NCBI GenBank assembly: GCA_003517725.1
Contig: DOZZ01000240.1
Span: forward strand, 1,021 to 6,396
DNA: 5,376 nt
From: Bryobacterales bacterium
Lineage (GTDB): Bacteria; Acidobacteriota; Terriglobia; Bryobacterales; Bryobacteraceae
Direction of reading: 5' to 3'
Shown here: positions 1 through 5,376 of the stretch, piece after piece
Numbering within the stretch: position 1 is the first letter of the stretch
Layout of the letters: each line of letters begins with the position of its first letter
Made by a program: the position numbers and the translations under genes
The notes under the pieces: generated by a model
Told to the model about the DNA's origin: nothing
Databases searched by the model: none
What the model saw: only the letters and a program-made list of their open reading frames with translations

Positions 1-2420
1 GCCAGCGCATCGCCGGCATTAGGAACTGCCAGCATGGCTTCGATCCATCGCGTGGCCGTAGCCGGAGCCACCGCCTGGTTAGCGGGCCCGTGGAACAGTT
101 CGCGCGCGCCCAGCCGCATCAGGCACCACAGCTCGGTGTCACGAAGCCCGGTGCCCCGAGCCTGCCGGATCAGCGCATCGCCCAGTTCGGTTTTGGTCGA
201 GACCGGCAGCAGCTCCAGGCTGGCGGCGGTGCGCCAGAGTTCGCGCAGCAAGCTGGAGTTCACGCGCTGCCGTTTGCCGCCGCGCGGCAGCAGGATCACG
301 GCCAGGCGCTGGAAGATGTCCACCTGCTGGTTGCGATTGAGTCCGCCGGCCAGGCGGCCCCAGAAGATCCACCAGTCGATCTCGTTCTGCGTCTGATTGC
401 CATATTGCGGACCGCCGGAGTAAATGCGGCGCGCCTGCTCGATGCGGAAATCGTCGCCTGGAAAACCGAAGCCCGGCCGCAGGCAAAAGCCCGCCAGGTT
501 AAACCAGCGCACCTCATGGGCGGCGCTCTTCTTGCGCCCGTCGATGACGCTGAGAAAGACGTCGGCCAGCCGGCGGATCACTGGCAGCGGCCAGGAATTG
601 CGCCCCAGCGCTAGCGTCTGTTCCAATTTAGACGGCAGTTCTTCCGGCGTGATGGCCGAGCGAGAGCTCGTGCCGAATACGTCGCGGATCAACTCCTCGG
701 CCTGCGCTAGCGATTCGTCACTCACCACGGCTTCGGCGCGGCGCGGCGTCGGCTCAGCCGCCTCGCTTTTGCGCAACTGAAACTGCAGCCGCCAGCGCTG
801 GTCGCTGATTTTGGAATCGCACCATGTCTCGAGCGTTCCGACTTCGGTGAGGCGCGCGCCGAGCTTCACCGGAATCTGCCGCTCGCCGGTTTTGCCGAAC
901 CGAATAACGGCCTGCAAGGGCGCGTGGCGATGAAAGTCGGGCTCGACCGTGACCACCTGGCCCGCCAGATCGTCAGTGCGTGTCAGTGAACTGTACAAGC
1001 GAAACGACACCGGCCGATTGGCGATCAGTTGCACGTCATCGCGATCCACTTCGAGCGTGACGCCCTCTTCGGCGCCGCGCGGCATGACGCATACGGCGGA
1101 ATTTTCACCGAGCCCGATGTAAAAGCTGCGAGGCAGACCGCCGCGCACCAGCACGCCGTTGCCAGCGCCGCGCGCAAACGAATAGTAGGCGGCCCCTGTG
1201 GCCACGGCGAGATCGAGATCGCGGTTCTCGAGGATCTCCGGACGGCGTCCGTACCACTGCTCGATGGCATCGGCGACGCGATTGCGGCAGACCTCGGGAA
1301 TGAAAAAGCCGCCATTAAACAGAATGGCATCGGGCGCGCGGGCGGCGCTTTCGAGAAACGCGGTCAGGTGCTTGGTAATGGCCGGGTCGCTCTCGTAAGG
1401 CAGGCCCAGCTCGCGGAACAGGCTGCGCTTCTCGTCTTTCGGAGACGTGCCGCGCGGCACCAGCGGCAAAAAGCCTTCGAGCGCCAGTTCGAGCGCTTCC
1501 TCGCGCAGGATTTCGGTCTTCAGCGCCTTGCCGACCAGCGCCGCGCCGGAGCCCTGGATGCTGATCTCGACCGAGGCCAGGCGCGGGTCATTCAACAGCC
1601 GTTCCTTGGCCGCCGAGCACTGCCGCAGTAAACCGCTACGCTGGCGCACCGAGATGGGGCTGCCCAGTTTGCTTTCGACGAGCCAGGCCAGCGTCAGGTC
1701 AAGATTGTCGCCGCCCAGCAGCAGGTGCCGGCCCACGGCGGTGCGCGTGAACTCCACGTGGTCGCCGTCGCGCGTCACGTGCACCAGGCTGAAATCGGTG
1801 GTGCCGCCGCCGACGTCGCAGATCAGCACCACTTGCCCATCGAAGAGCCGGCGTCGCGACTGCGCCAGGTTGTTCGAGATCCACGAATAGAAAGCAGCCG
1901 AGGGTTCTTCGAGCAGCGTCATCCGCGTAAGCCCGGCTTCCGTCGCGGCCTGCACCGTCAGTTCGCGCGCTTCTTCATCGAAGGACGCCGGCACGGTCAG
2001 CACCACGTCTTGCTCGGCCAGCGGTCCGAATTTGCCGTGGGCGTCCCAGGCGTCGCGAAAGGCGATTAAATAGCGCGCGGAAACTTCGACGGGCGAGAAC
2101 ACGCGTCCTTCTTCAGGCGCATCCCAGGGAAGAATTTTCGCGGTCCGGTCGACCCCGCTATTCGAAAGCCAGCTTTTGGCCGAGTGCACCAGGCGCGTCG
2201 GCACCAGCGCGCCCTGCTCGCGCGCGTAAACGCCGACCGGATCGCCCGGTTCCAGCAACAGAAAGGATGGCAAAGTGCGGCGCGCTTCGTGTTTGCCGGG
2301 CGCTACCAACTGAGGCACGGCGAACACGTGGACCGGTGGAAAGGCGGTGTCCTGGGCCTCGGCGGGGTCGATCCAGGCCAGGGCCGAATTGGTGGTGCCG
2401 AGGTCTATACCGACTTTCAA
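1..2420 (-). CDS. Hsp70-family ATPase with C-terminal DUF3731-like domain (long paralogue, 3' end beyond window)
   Basis: Reading from a TTG at 2420-2418, the frame is open for 806 codons to position 3 with no stop, so the C-terminus is missing. Seen Hsp70/actin-fold ATPase motifs: phosphate-1 IDLGTTNS at residues 5-12, a Lys in SAKSWLS (K82) at the place of the DnaK catalytic Lys70, VLTVPASFDE at 140-149, LLEEPSAAFY at 169-178, phosphate-2 DVGGGTTDFS at 202-211, LGGDNLD at 235-241, adenosine motif around FNGG 368-371 and AVATGAAYY at 405-413. Residues about 425-550 form a beta-rich segment ending in RWRLQFQLR. A Pro/Glu/Ala-rich linker (about 551-570) leads to a mainly helical, Trp-rich region (about 571-806; FGFPGDDFRIEQAR, IDWWIFWGRLAGGL) that I recognise as DUF3731-like. 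The ATPase is certain by family. The client is unknown, and the usual DnaK peptide-binding lid is absent. The TTG start is supported by the SD GAGAAGG 7 nt upstream and by the alignment with the upstream paralogue. Translation is probably coupled to that gene. Confidence 0.93.
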   Translation of the reverse strand, partial: MKVGIDLGTTNSALAWIDPAEAQDTAFPPVHVFAVPQLVAPGKHEARRTLPSFLLLEPGDPVGVYAREQGALVPTRLVHSAKSWLSNSGVDRTAKILPWDAPEEGRVFSPVEVSARYLIAFRDAWDAHGKFGPLAEQDVVLTVPASFDEEARELTVQAATEAGLTRMTLLEEPSAAFYSWISNNLAQSRRRLFDGQVVLICDVGGGTTDFSLVHVTRDGDHVEFTRTAVGRHLLLGGDNLDLTLAWLVESKLGSPISVRQRSGLLRQCSAAKERLLNDPRLASVEISIQGSGAALVGKALKTEILREEALELALEGFLPLVPRGTSPKDEKRSLFRELGLPYESDPAITKHLTAFLESAARAPDAILFNGGFFIPEVCRNRVADAIEQWYGRRPEILENRDLDLAVATGAAYYSFARGAGNGVLVRGGLPRSFYIGLGENSAVCVMPRGAEEGVTLEVDRDDVQLIANRPVSFRLYSSLTRTDDLAGQVVTVEPDFHRHAPLQAVIRFGKTGERQIPVKLGARLTEVGTLETWCDSKISDQRWRLQFQLRKSEAAEPTPRRAEAVVSDESLAQAEELIRDVFGTSSRSAITPEELPSKLEQTLALGRNSWPLPVIRRLADVFLSVIDGRKKSAAHEVRWFNLAGFCLRPGFGFPGDDFRIEQARRIYSGGPQYGNQTQNEIDWWIFWGRLAGGLNRNQQVDIFQRLAVILLPRGGKRQRVNSSLLRELWRTAASLELLPVSTKTELGDALIRQARGTGLRDTELWCLMRLGARELFHGPANQAVAPATATRWIEAMLAVPNAGDAL

Positions 2421-4153
2421 GCCGTGACCTTCTCGCGCACGTTGAACTCCAGCTTCCAGCGGCGTCCGTCGGCCGCCACGCACCACAGCTGCAGCAGCCC
2501 GGTCTCCGTAACGACCGTCTCAAACGTGACCGGGACCAGGCCCGCCGCGCCGGTCAGTTCCACTTGCATGGGCGACATTTCTTCCAAATCGCCGCGCAGA
2601 TCTTCGATGACCTCGCCCGATGCATCGTCTTTGCGCACGGCCGAGGAGAAGAAGCGAAACTCGGCGGGCTCGCCGGTCACCAGCCCAAACGGACGGCCCG
2701 GCACGCGCACGTCGGTGCCCTCCTCCATACCGAACTGCGCGACCGCCAGAGCTTTGACGGGCGGCGCGATACCCGGCACGGCGGGCATGGCGCTCTCGAT
2801 GCCGACATAGTAGGAACGCGAGATGCCGCCGCGTATGCGAACTCCAGCGCCGCGCCGCGCCGCGCCGTAGTAAGCCGCGCCGCGCGCCACCGCGTGCATG
2901 AGGTCTTCGCCCTCGAGCGCCTTGACCGGTTGCCCGTACCAGCTTTGCAAAACCTGCAGCAACCGCTCGCGCACGAATGGCGAGTGCAGCACGCCGCCGT
3001 TGAACAGCACGTGCGTGGGACGCACCGCCGCGCCTTGGCGCGCCGTCGCCAGAAAGCGCGCTAAGTGCCGCGTCACGGCGGCATCAGCGGCATACGGCAG
3101 TCCGAGTTCGAGCAAACCACCGCGGCGCTTTTGCGGAAACTCGTCGGCCGCCACGCTGGGGAAAAAGCCTTCGAGCACGCGAGCCACGTCATCCCGCGTC
3201 AACGCCGCCTTGATGCTGCCGCCCACCAGGCCCGAGCCTTTGCCGAGGATCGTCACCGGCATTTCGGTGGCGGCCGAGCCCGGCTCCAACAGTTTTTCCT
3301 TGGCCGCGCGGCAGTGGTTCCAAAGCGCCTGGAGTTGAAACTTGTCGATGCGCCGCCCGCCCTCGGTTAAACGCGCGGCTACGGCGTGCGCTAACGCCAG
3401 GTCGATATTGTCGCCGCCCAGCAGAATATGTTCGCCCACGGCGACACGTTCCAATTGCAAATCGCCGCTGTGCTCGGTCACGGCGATCAACGAGAAATCG
3501 GTGGTGCCGCCGCCGATGTCGATCACCAGAACCAGATCGCCCACGCCCACCAGCTCGCGCCAGTTGGCATGCCGCCCCAGCCACGCATAGAAGGCCGCCT
3601 GCGGTTCCTCAAGCAACGTCAGGTTGCGATAGCCGGCCTGCTCGGCGGCCTTCTGTGTCAGCTCGCGCGCGACTTCATCGAACGAAGCCGGCACCGTCAC
3701 CAGCACATCCTGCTGCTCGAACGGCGCGTCGGGATGGGCATGATCCCAGGCGTCGCGCAAATGCCGCAGATAGCGCGACGAGGCCTCAACCGGCGAAATG
3801 GTCGACACTCCTTCGGGAGCCTGCCAAGGCAGCAGCGCGGCGCTGCGGTCGACGCCGGAATAGGACAGCCACGACTTGGCCGAAGCCACCAGACGGCCGG
3901 AATTTTCAAGGCCGCGCCGTTGCGCGAACTTGCCGACAATGACGTTCTCCTGCGCCCACGGAAGGCGCAAGGCGTCTTCGCCAAATTCATTGGGTCCCGG
4001 CAAGTATAGGAACGAAGGCAGCAGCGGCTCGGCGCGCACCTCGCCTGCATCGATCAACTGCGGGATGCTGGCCAGCTCGATCGCGCCGGACTCCGAGATG
4101 TACGCCAGCGCCGAGTTGGTGGTGCCGAGATCGATGCCGATGGTGTGCGCCAC
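2417..4153 (-). CDS. Hsp70-family ATPase, short lidless form (578 aa, complete)
   Basis: Complete Hsp70-like protein starting at GTG. Seen motifs: phosphate-1 IDLGTTNS at residues 7-14, SAKSWLS with K93 matching DnaK Lys70, VLVTVPASFDE at 150-160, LLEEPQAAFY at 180-189, phosphate-2 DIGGGTTDFS at 212-221, LGGDNID at 245-251, adenosine motif around VLFNGG 382-387 and AVARGAAYYG at 421-430. The nucleotide-binding domain thus spans about 1-435. Residues about 437-578 are a beta-rich domain ending in RWKLEFNVR plus a short tail. DnaK is about 640 aa, and this protein lacks its helical lid and acidic EEVD/EEV-type tail. Family knowledge predicts a cytosolic ATP-driven chaperone or regulatory ATPase; no signal peptide is seen. 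It is a tandem paralogue of the next gene, but stops where that one enters its extra C-terminal domain. It starts 4 nt after the DUF2760 stop, with SD GGAG 7 nt before the GTG. It should not be called DnaK: the sequence signatures around the ATPase belong to the divergent Hsp70 branch linked to DUF2760/DUF3731. Confidence 0.95.
   Translation of the reverse strand: MAHTIGIDLGTTNSALAYISESGAIELASIPQLIDAGEVRAEPLLPSFLYLPGPNEFGEDALRLPWAQENVIVGKFAQRRGLENSGRLVASAKSWLSYSGVDRSAALLPWQAPEGVSTISPVEASSRYLRHLRDAWDHAHPDAPFEQQDVLVTVPASFDEVARELTQKAAEQAGYRNLTLLEEPQAAFYAWLGRHANWRELVGVGDLVLVIDIGGGTTDFSLIAVTEHSGDLQLERVAVGEHILLGGDNIDLALAHAVAARLTEGGRRIDKFQLQALWNHCRAAKEKLLEPGSAATEMPVTILGKGSGLVGGSIKAALTRDDVARVLEGFFPSVAADEFPQKRRGGLLELGLPYAADAAVTRHLARFLATARQGAAVRPTHVLFNGGVLHSPFVRERLLQVLQSWYGQPVKALEGEDLMHAVARGAAYYGAARRGAGVRIRGGISRSYYVGIESAMPAVPGIAPPVKALAVAQFGMEEGTDVRVPGRPFGLVTGEPAEFRFFSSAVRKDDASGEVIEDLRGDLEEMSPMQVELTGAAGLVPVTFETVVTETGLLQLWCVAADGRRWKLEFNVREKVTA
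2428..2434 (-). promoter_or_regulatory. Shine-Dalgarno for the overlapping TTG start of the long Hsp70
   Basis: GAGAAGG inside the final codons of the short Hsp70 lies 7 nt upstream of the TTG at 2420. That TTG shares two bases with the upstream TGA (TTGA overlap). The spacing, plus the fact that family homology begins exactly at this codon (KVGIDLGTTNS), fixes the start. Confidence 0.75.
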
Positions 4154-4157
4154 GGCC

Positions 4158-4658
4158 CTACTCCACTTCGAGTTCGGCGGGCGCCAGAACGGTGTGGTCC
4201 TGCTTTGGATTCAAAGCCGGCAACTCGATCTTCACGGCGCGCCAGCCGCGATGCCGCAGCACGCCGCCGGGCGGCAGACCCGCCGGCACGTTGCCTATGA
4301 ACTTCAAGGTTTCAGGTTTGACCGATGGCGTCTTAACGTACGATCCCTCGGCGGCATCGAGCACCGGGGCGAACTGCGCATAGCGGTTGAGCGACTCGCG
4401 GCACTGCACCTGCACATCGCGCACGGCGGCGCCCACCTGTTCATCGGAATAGCCGGCGATATCCTCCAGCAGAAAATCAAGCAGCCGTCCATCGCGCTGC
4501 AGAATGCCAAGCAATTGCAAGGCTCCGTCGGAAGTCTTGACCACGGGCGCCGGCGCGGGCTTGGGAATCAGACCCAACTCCGTGCTGATATCCGGGGGAA
4601 GGCTGCCTTGAAAAAGAAGTGCAAAGAAACTACGAAAAGCTAACGCCAAACGATTCAA
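4158..4658 (-). CDS. DUF2760 domain-containing protein (166 aa, complete)
   Basis: Small protein I recognise as DUF2760 from its opening (RLALAFRSFFALLF at residues 3-16), its central helical block (LLGILQRDGRLLDFLLEDI at 49-67, then YSDEQVGAAVRDVQ and C86RESL) and its conserved-looking C-terminal part (ETLKFIGNVPAG and GVLRHRGWRAVKIELPAL, 132-149). A Pro-rich spacer (31-40) separates the hydrophobic N-terminal helix from the core. No catalytic motif is visible, and the family has no biochemical function that I know of. Its recurrent place directly before Hsp70 genes suggests a partner or adaptor of these ATPases; that is inference. The TTG start is the first possible start after an in-frame stop at 4691-4689. 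It has a GGAG Shine-Dalgarno 8 nt upstream and gives the N-terminus expected for the family. The N-terminal segment is hydrophobic with one Arg, so weak membrane association is possible, but no cleavable signal peptide is evident. Confidence 0.88.
   Translation of the reverse strand: MNRLALAFRSFFALLFQGSLPPDISTELGLIPKPAPAPVVKTSDGALQLLGILQRDGRLLDFLLEDIAGYSDEQVGAAVRDVQVQCRESLNRYAQFAPVLDAAEGSYVKTPSVKPETLKFIGNVPAGLPPGGVLRHRGWRAVKIELPALNPKQDHTVLAPAELEVE
4161..4164 (-). promoter_or_regulatory. Shine-Dalgarno for the GTG start of the short Hsp70
   Basis: GGAG, inside the last codons of the DUF2760 gene, lies 7 nt upstream of the GTG at 4153. The stop of the upstream gene falls between the site and the start, an arrangement that favours translational coupling. 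Confidence 0.7.
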
Positions 4659-4666
4659 TGAGGAAA

Positions 4667-4670
4667 CTCC
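4667..4670 (-). promoter_or_regulatory. Shine-Dalgarno for the TTG start of the DUF2760 gene
   Basis: GGAG lies 8 nt upstream of the TTG at 4658. It decides the start, because no ATG or GTG exists between the in-frame stop at 4691-4689 and this codon. Confidence 0.7.
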
Positions 4671-4679
4671 GATTTTGTG

Positions 4680-4730
4680 GTGCGGCCTTCAGGCTGCCGC
4701 CGGCTTCAGCCGGCGTCCCGCGGGGCGCAC
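4680..4730. repeat. REP-like double hairpin with short terminal inverted repeat
   Basis: Two hairpins abut. One is at 4682-4697 (gcggcc, loop ttca, ggctgc; one G-T pair on the plus strand). The other is at 4698-4715 (cgccggc, loop ttca, gccggcg; a perfect 7-bp stem). The loops are identical, and the pair is framed by gtgcg (4680-4684) and cgcac (4726-4730). This paired, imperfectly palindromic GC-rich layout in a spacer is typical of REP/BIME-type dispersed elements. Only one copy is in the window, so dispersal cannot be shown here. Without a U-run after the stem on either strand it does not fit an intrinsic terminator. As RNA it could still stabilise the upstream 3' end or damp read-through. 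Confidence 0.55.
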
Positions 4731-4752
4731 TAACCCTTAGGATAGCCCACCC

Positions 4753-5376
4753 TCACCATCCATGCAGGAGCCTGAGCCGCTCCAACTGCTTGCGGGCCGT
4801 GCGCGCCCAGGTGCTGGTGTTGTCCAGCTTCAAATAAGCCTTCCAGTGCGCCACGGCCCGCAGCGGGTCGCCCGTGCGCTCGCTCAGCAGCGCCAGGTTG
4901 AAATGCGCATCGGCATAACTCGGCGTGATTTTCAGCGCCTCCCGGTAGAGCTCGCGGGCGGCTTCCACGTCGCCGCGTTCATCGTTCAGGTTGGCCAGGT
5001 TGAATAGCGCCAGCGTATAGCGCGGATCGGCCTCTAGGGCGCGCCGGTAAAAGCGCTCGGCATCTTCATACTGTTTCTGACGGAAGAAGATGGTGCCCAG
5101 GTTCACCAGTGCTCCGGCGGCCGACGGGTTCAGCGACACCGCGCGTTCATACGCCGCGATGCAATCCGGCACCGGCGACCCGGCCTCTTCGAGCTCCAGC
5201 CCGCGCTGAAACCAGTGCTCCGATTCGGCCGCTTGCGACGGCGTCTGGCGCGGCTTTGGCTGCGGGAAAGCGCGCAGCGAGGGCAGATCCGCGGCATCGA
5301 AGTCAAACAGCATCTGGCCGCTGATGGCTTCCATTTTTTGACCCGCCACGTGGACCGAAATGCGCCGCCCATCGGA
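4753..5376 (-). CDS. TPR-repeat protein, C-terminal part (5' end beyond window)
   Basis: The frame is open from the window edge (codon 5376-5374) to TGA at 4755-4753, giving 207 visible residues. Four tandem tetratricopeptide repeats are plain at visible residues about 50-84, 85-118, 119-152 and 153-186. Each has the W/L-G-Y-A-F/Y-A-P pattern, for example ALVNLGTIFFRQKQYEDAERFYRRALEADP-type spacing. A basic capping helix (RKQLERLRLLHGW) closes the protein. Before the repeats are a short segment SDGRRISVHV, the motif GQMLFDFD (20-27) and a Pro/Gln-rich linker. In my knowledge this pre-TPR segment is seen in proteins with an N-terminal MerR-type DNA-binding domain fused to TPRs, but that part lies outside the window, so the regulator role is inference. 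A GTG at 5349 could serve as a start for 198 aa. It has no good Shine-Dalgarno and would cut into the conserved-looking segment, so I treat the gene as 5'-truncated by the window. TPRs mediate protein contacts, fitting an accessory role for the downstream Hsp70 module. Confidence 0.85.
   Translation of the reverse strand, partial: SDGRRISVHVAGQKMEAISGQMLFDFDAADLPSLRAFPQPKPRQTPSQAAESEHWFQRGLELEEAGSPVPDCIAAYERAVSLNPSAAGALVNLGTIFFRQKQYEDAERFYRRALEADPRYTLALFNLANLNDERGDVEAARELYREALKITPSYADAHFNLALLSERTGDPLRAVAHWKAYLKLDNTSTWARTARKQLERLRLLHGW

Larger units (their letters stand above)
4659..4752. other. Intergenic spacer between the TPR gene and the DUF2760-Hsp70 unit
   Basis: This is the only non-coding stretch in the window, 94 nt long. 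It contains the hairpin pair described separately (4680-4730), a weak dyad ctaa-ccc-ttag at 4730-4740 and the Shine-Dalgarno of the DUF2760 gene. I see no convincing -35/-10 pair; the transcript may simply continue from the TPR gene. Confidence 0.7.

Noticed and set aside
1029..1631. Plus-strand open frame of 200 codons, and neighbours at 90-614, 1725-2069, 2184-2810 and 3428-4009
   Set aside because: All mirror the Hsp70 reading frames on the opposite strand. The minus-strand frame carries the family motifs throughout, so these are shadows.
2410..2440. Possible frameshift splitting one large Hsp70 into two
   Set aside because: Both sides hold a complete ATPase with its own phosphate-1 motif at the N-terminus, so this is a gene boundary between paralogues, not a broken gene.
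2158..2523. Minus-strand open frame of 121 codons bridging the two Hsp70 genes
   Set aside because: It is in a different frame from both ATPases and made of Arg/Ser/Gly-rich sequence without motifs; a shadow frame.
2267..3064. Long plus-strand open frame of 265 codons
   Set aside because: It lies antisense to the two Hsp70 genes. The encoded peptide is Arg/His/Ala-rich low-complexity sequence with no recognisable domain, as expected of shadow frames in GC-rich coding DNA.
3876..4643. Plus-strand open frame of 255 codons
   Set aside because: It is antisense to the short Hsp70 and the DUF2760 gene. It spans their junction and shows no domain or plausible ribosome site.
4698..4715. Rho-independent terminator
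   Set aside because: The stem is strong, but neither strand has a U-run following it. On the minus strand it is followed by another GC-rich palindrome.
4730..4767. Promoter for the DUF2760-Hsp70 unit (TATCCT at 4744-4739 as -10) or operator dyad at 4730-4740
   Set aside because: There is no matching -35 at about 17 nt (CTGCAT there), and the dyad has only four base pairs per arm. Both are too weak to annotate as sites.
4753..5349. GTG at 5349 as the start of the TPR gene
   Set aside because: There is no Shine-Dalgarno in the preceding bases, the frame stays open to the window edge, and the residues before it fit the same protein.

Overview
The window is GC-rich (above 60% by eye) and every supported gene lies on the minus strand, so transcription runs from high to low coordinates. 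Gene order and protein style (two Hsp70-family ATPases, a DUF2760 protein and a TPR protein whose N-terminal side contains a GQMLFDFD segment) suggest a Gram-negative bacterium with Acidobacteriota-like or deltaproteobacteria-like gene content. This taxonomic placement is inference; no rRNA or other marker is present.

Layout in transcription order. (1) 5376-4753: the C-terminal 207 residues of a TPR protein with four tandem 34-35-residue repeats; its N-terminus is outside the window. (2) 4752-4659: a 94-nt spacer holding two abutting hairpins with identical TTCA loops, framed by a short terminal inverted repeat. It looks like a REP-type element rather than a classical terminator. (3) 4658-4158: a complete DUF2760 protein of 166 aa. 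(4) 4153-2417: a complete, short Hsp70-family protein of 578 aa, starting 4 nt after the DUF2760 stop. (5) 2420 to beyond position 1: a second Hsp70-family protein, open for 806 codons with no stop. It starts at a TTG that overlaps the previous stop codon and carries an extra C-terminal domain resembling DUF3731. This is the largest gene in the window. It begins with TTG and runs off the edge, so simple ORF calling misses it easily.

Genes 3-5 are packed as one translationally coupled unit (gaps of 4 nt and -3 nt). All three start at non-ATG codons (TTG, GTG, TTG), each with a clear Shine-Dalgarno sequence. The two Hsp70s are tandem paralogues with the same ATPase and beta-domain architecture. 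The first ends where the second goes on into a Pro/Glu-rich linker and an alpha-helical domain. Neither has the canonical DnaK substrate-binding lid, and no DnaJ or GrpE partner is visible. The likely reading is a specialised Hsp70 module (DUF2760 + short Hsp70 + long Hsp70), possibly controlled or assisted by the upstream TPR protein. Its clients and biochemical role are not known to me.

The long plus-strand open frames are antisense shadows of the Hsp70 genes. Apart from the 94-nt spacer there is no non-coding stretch.
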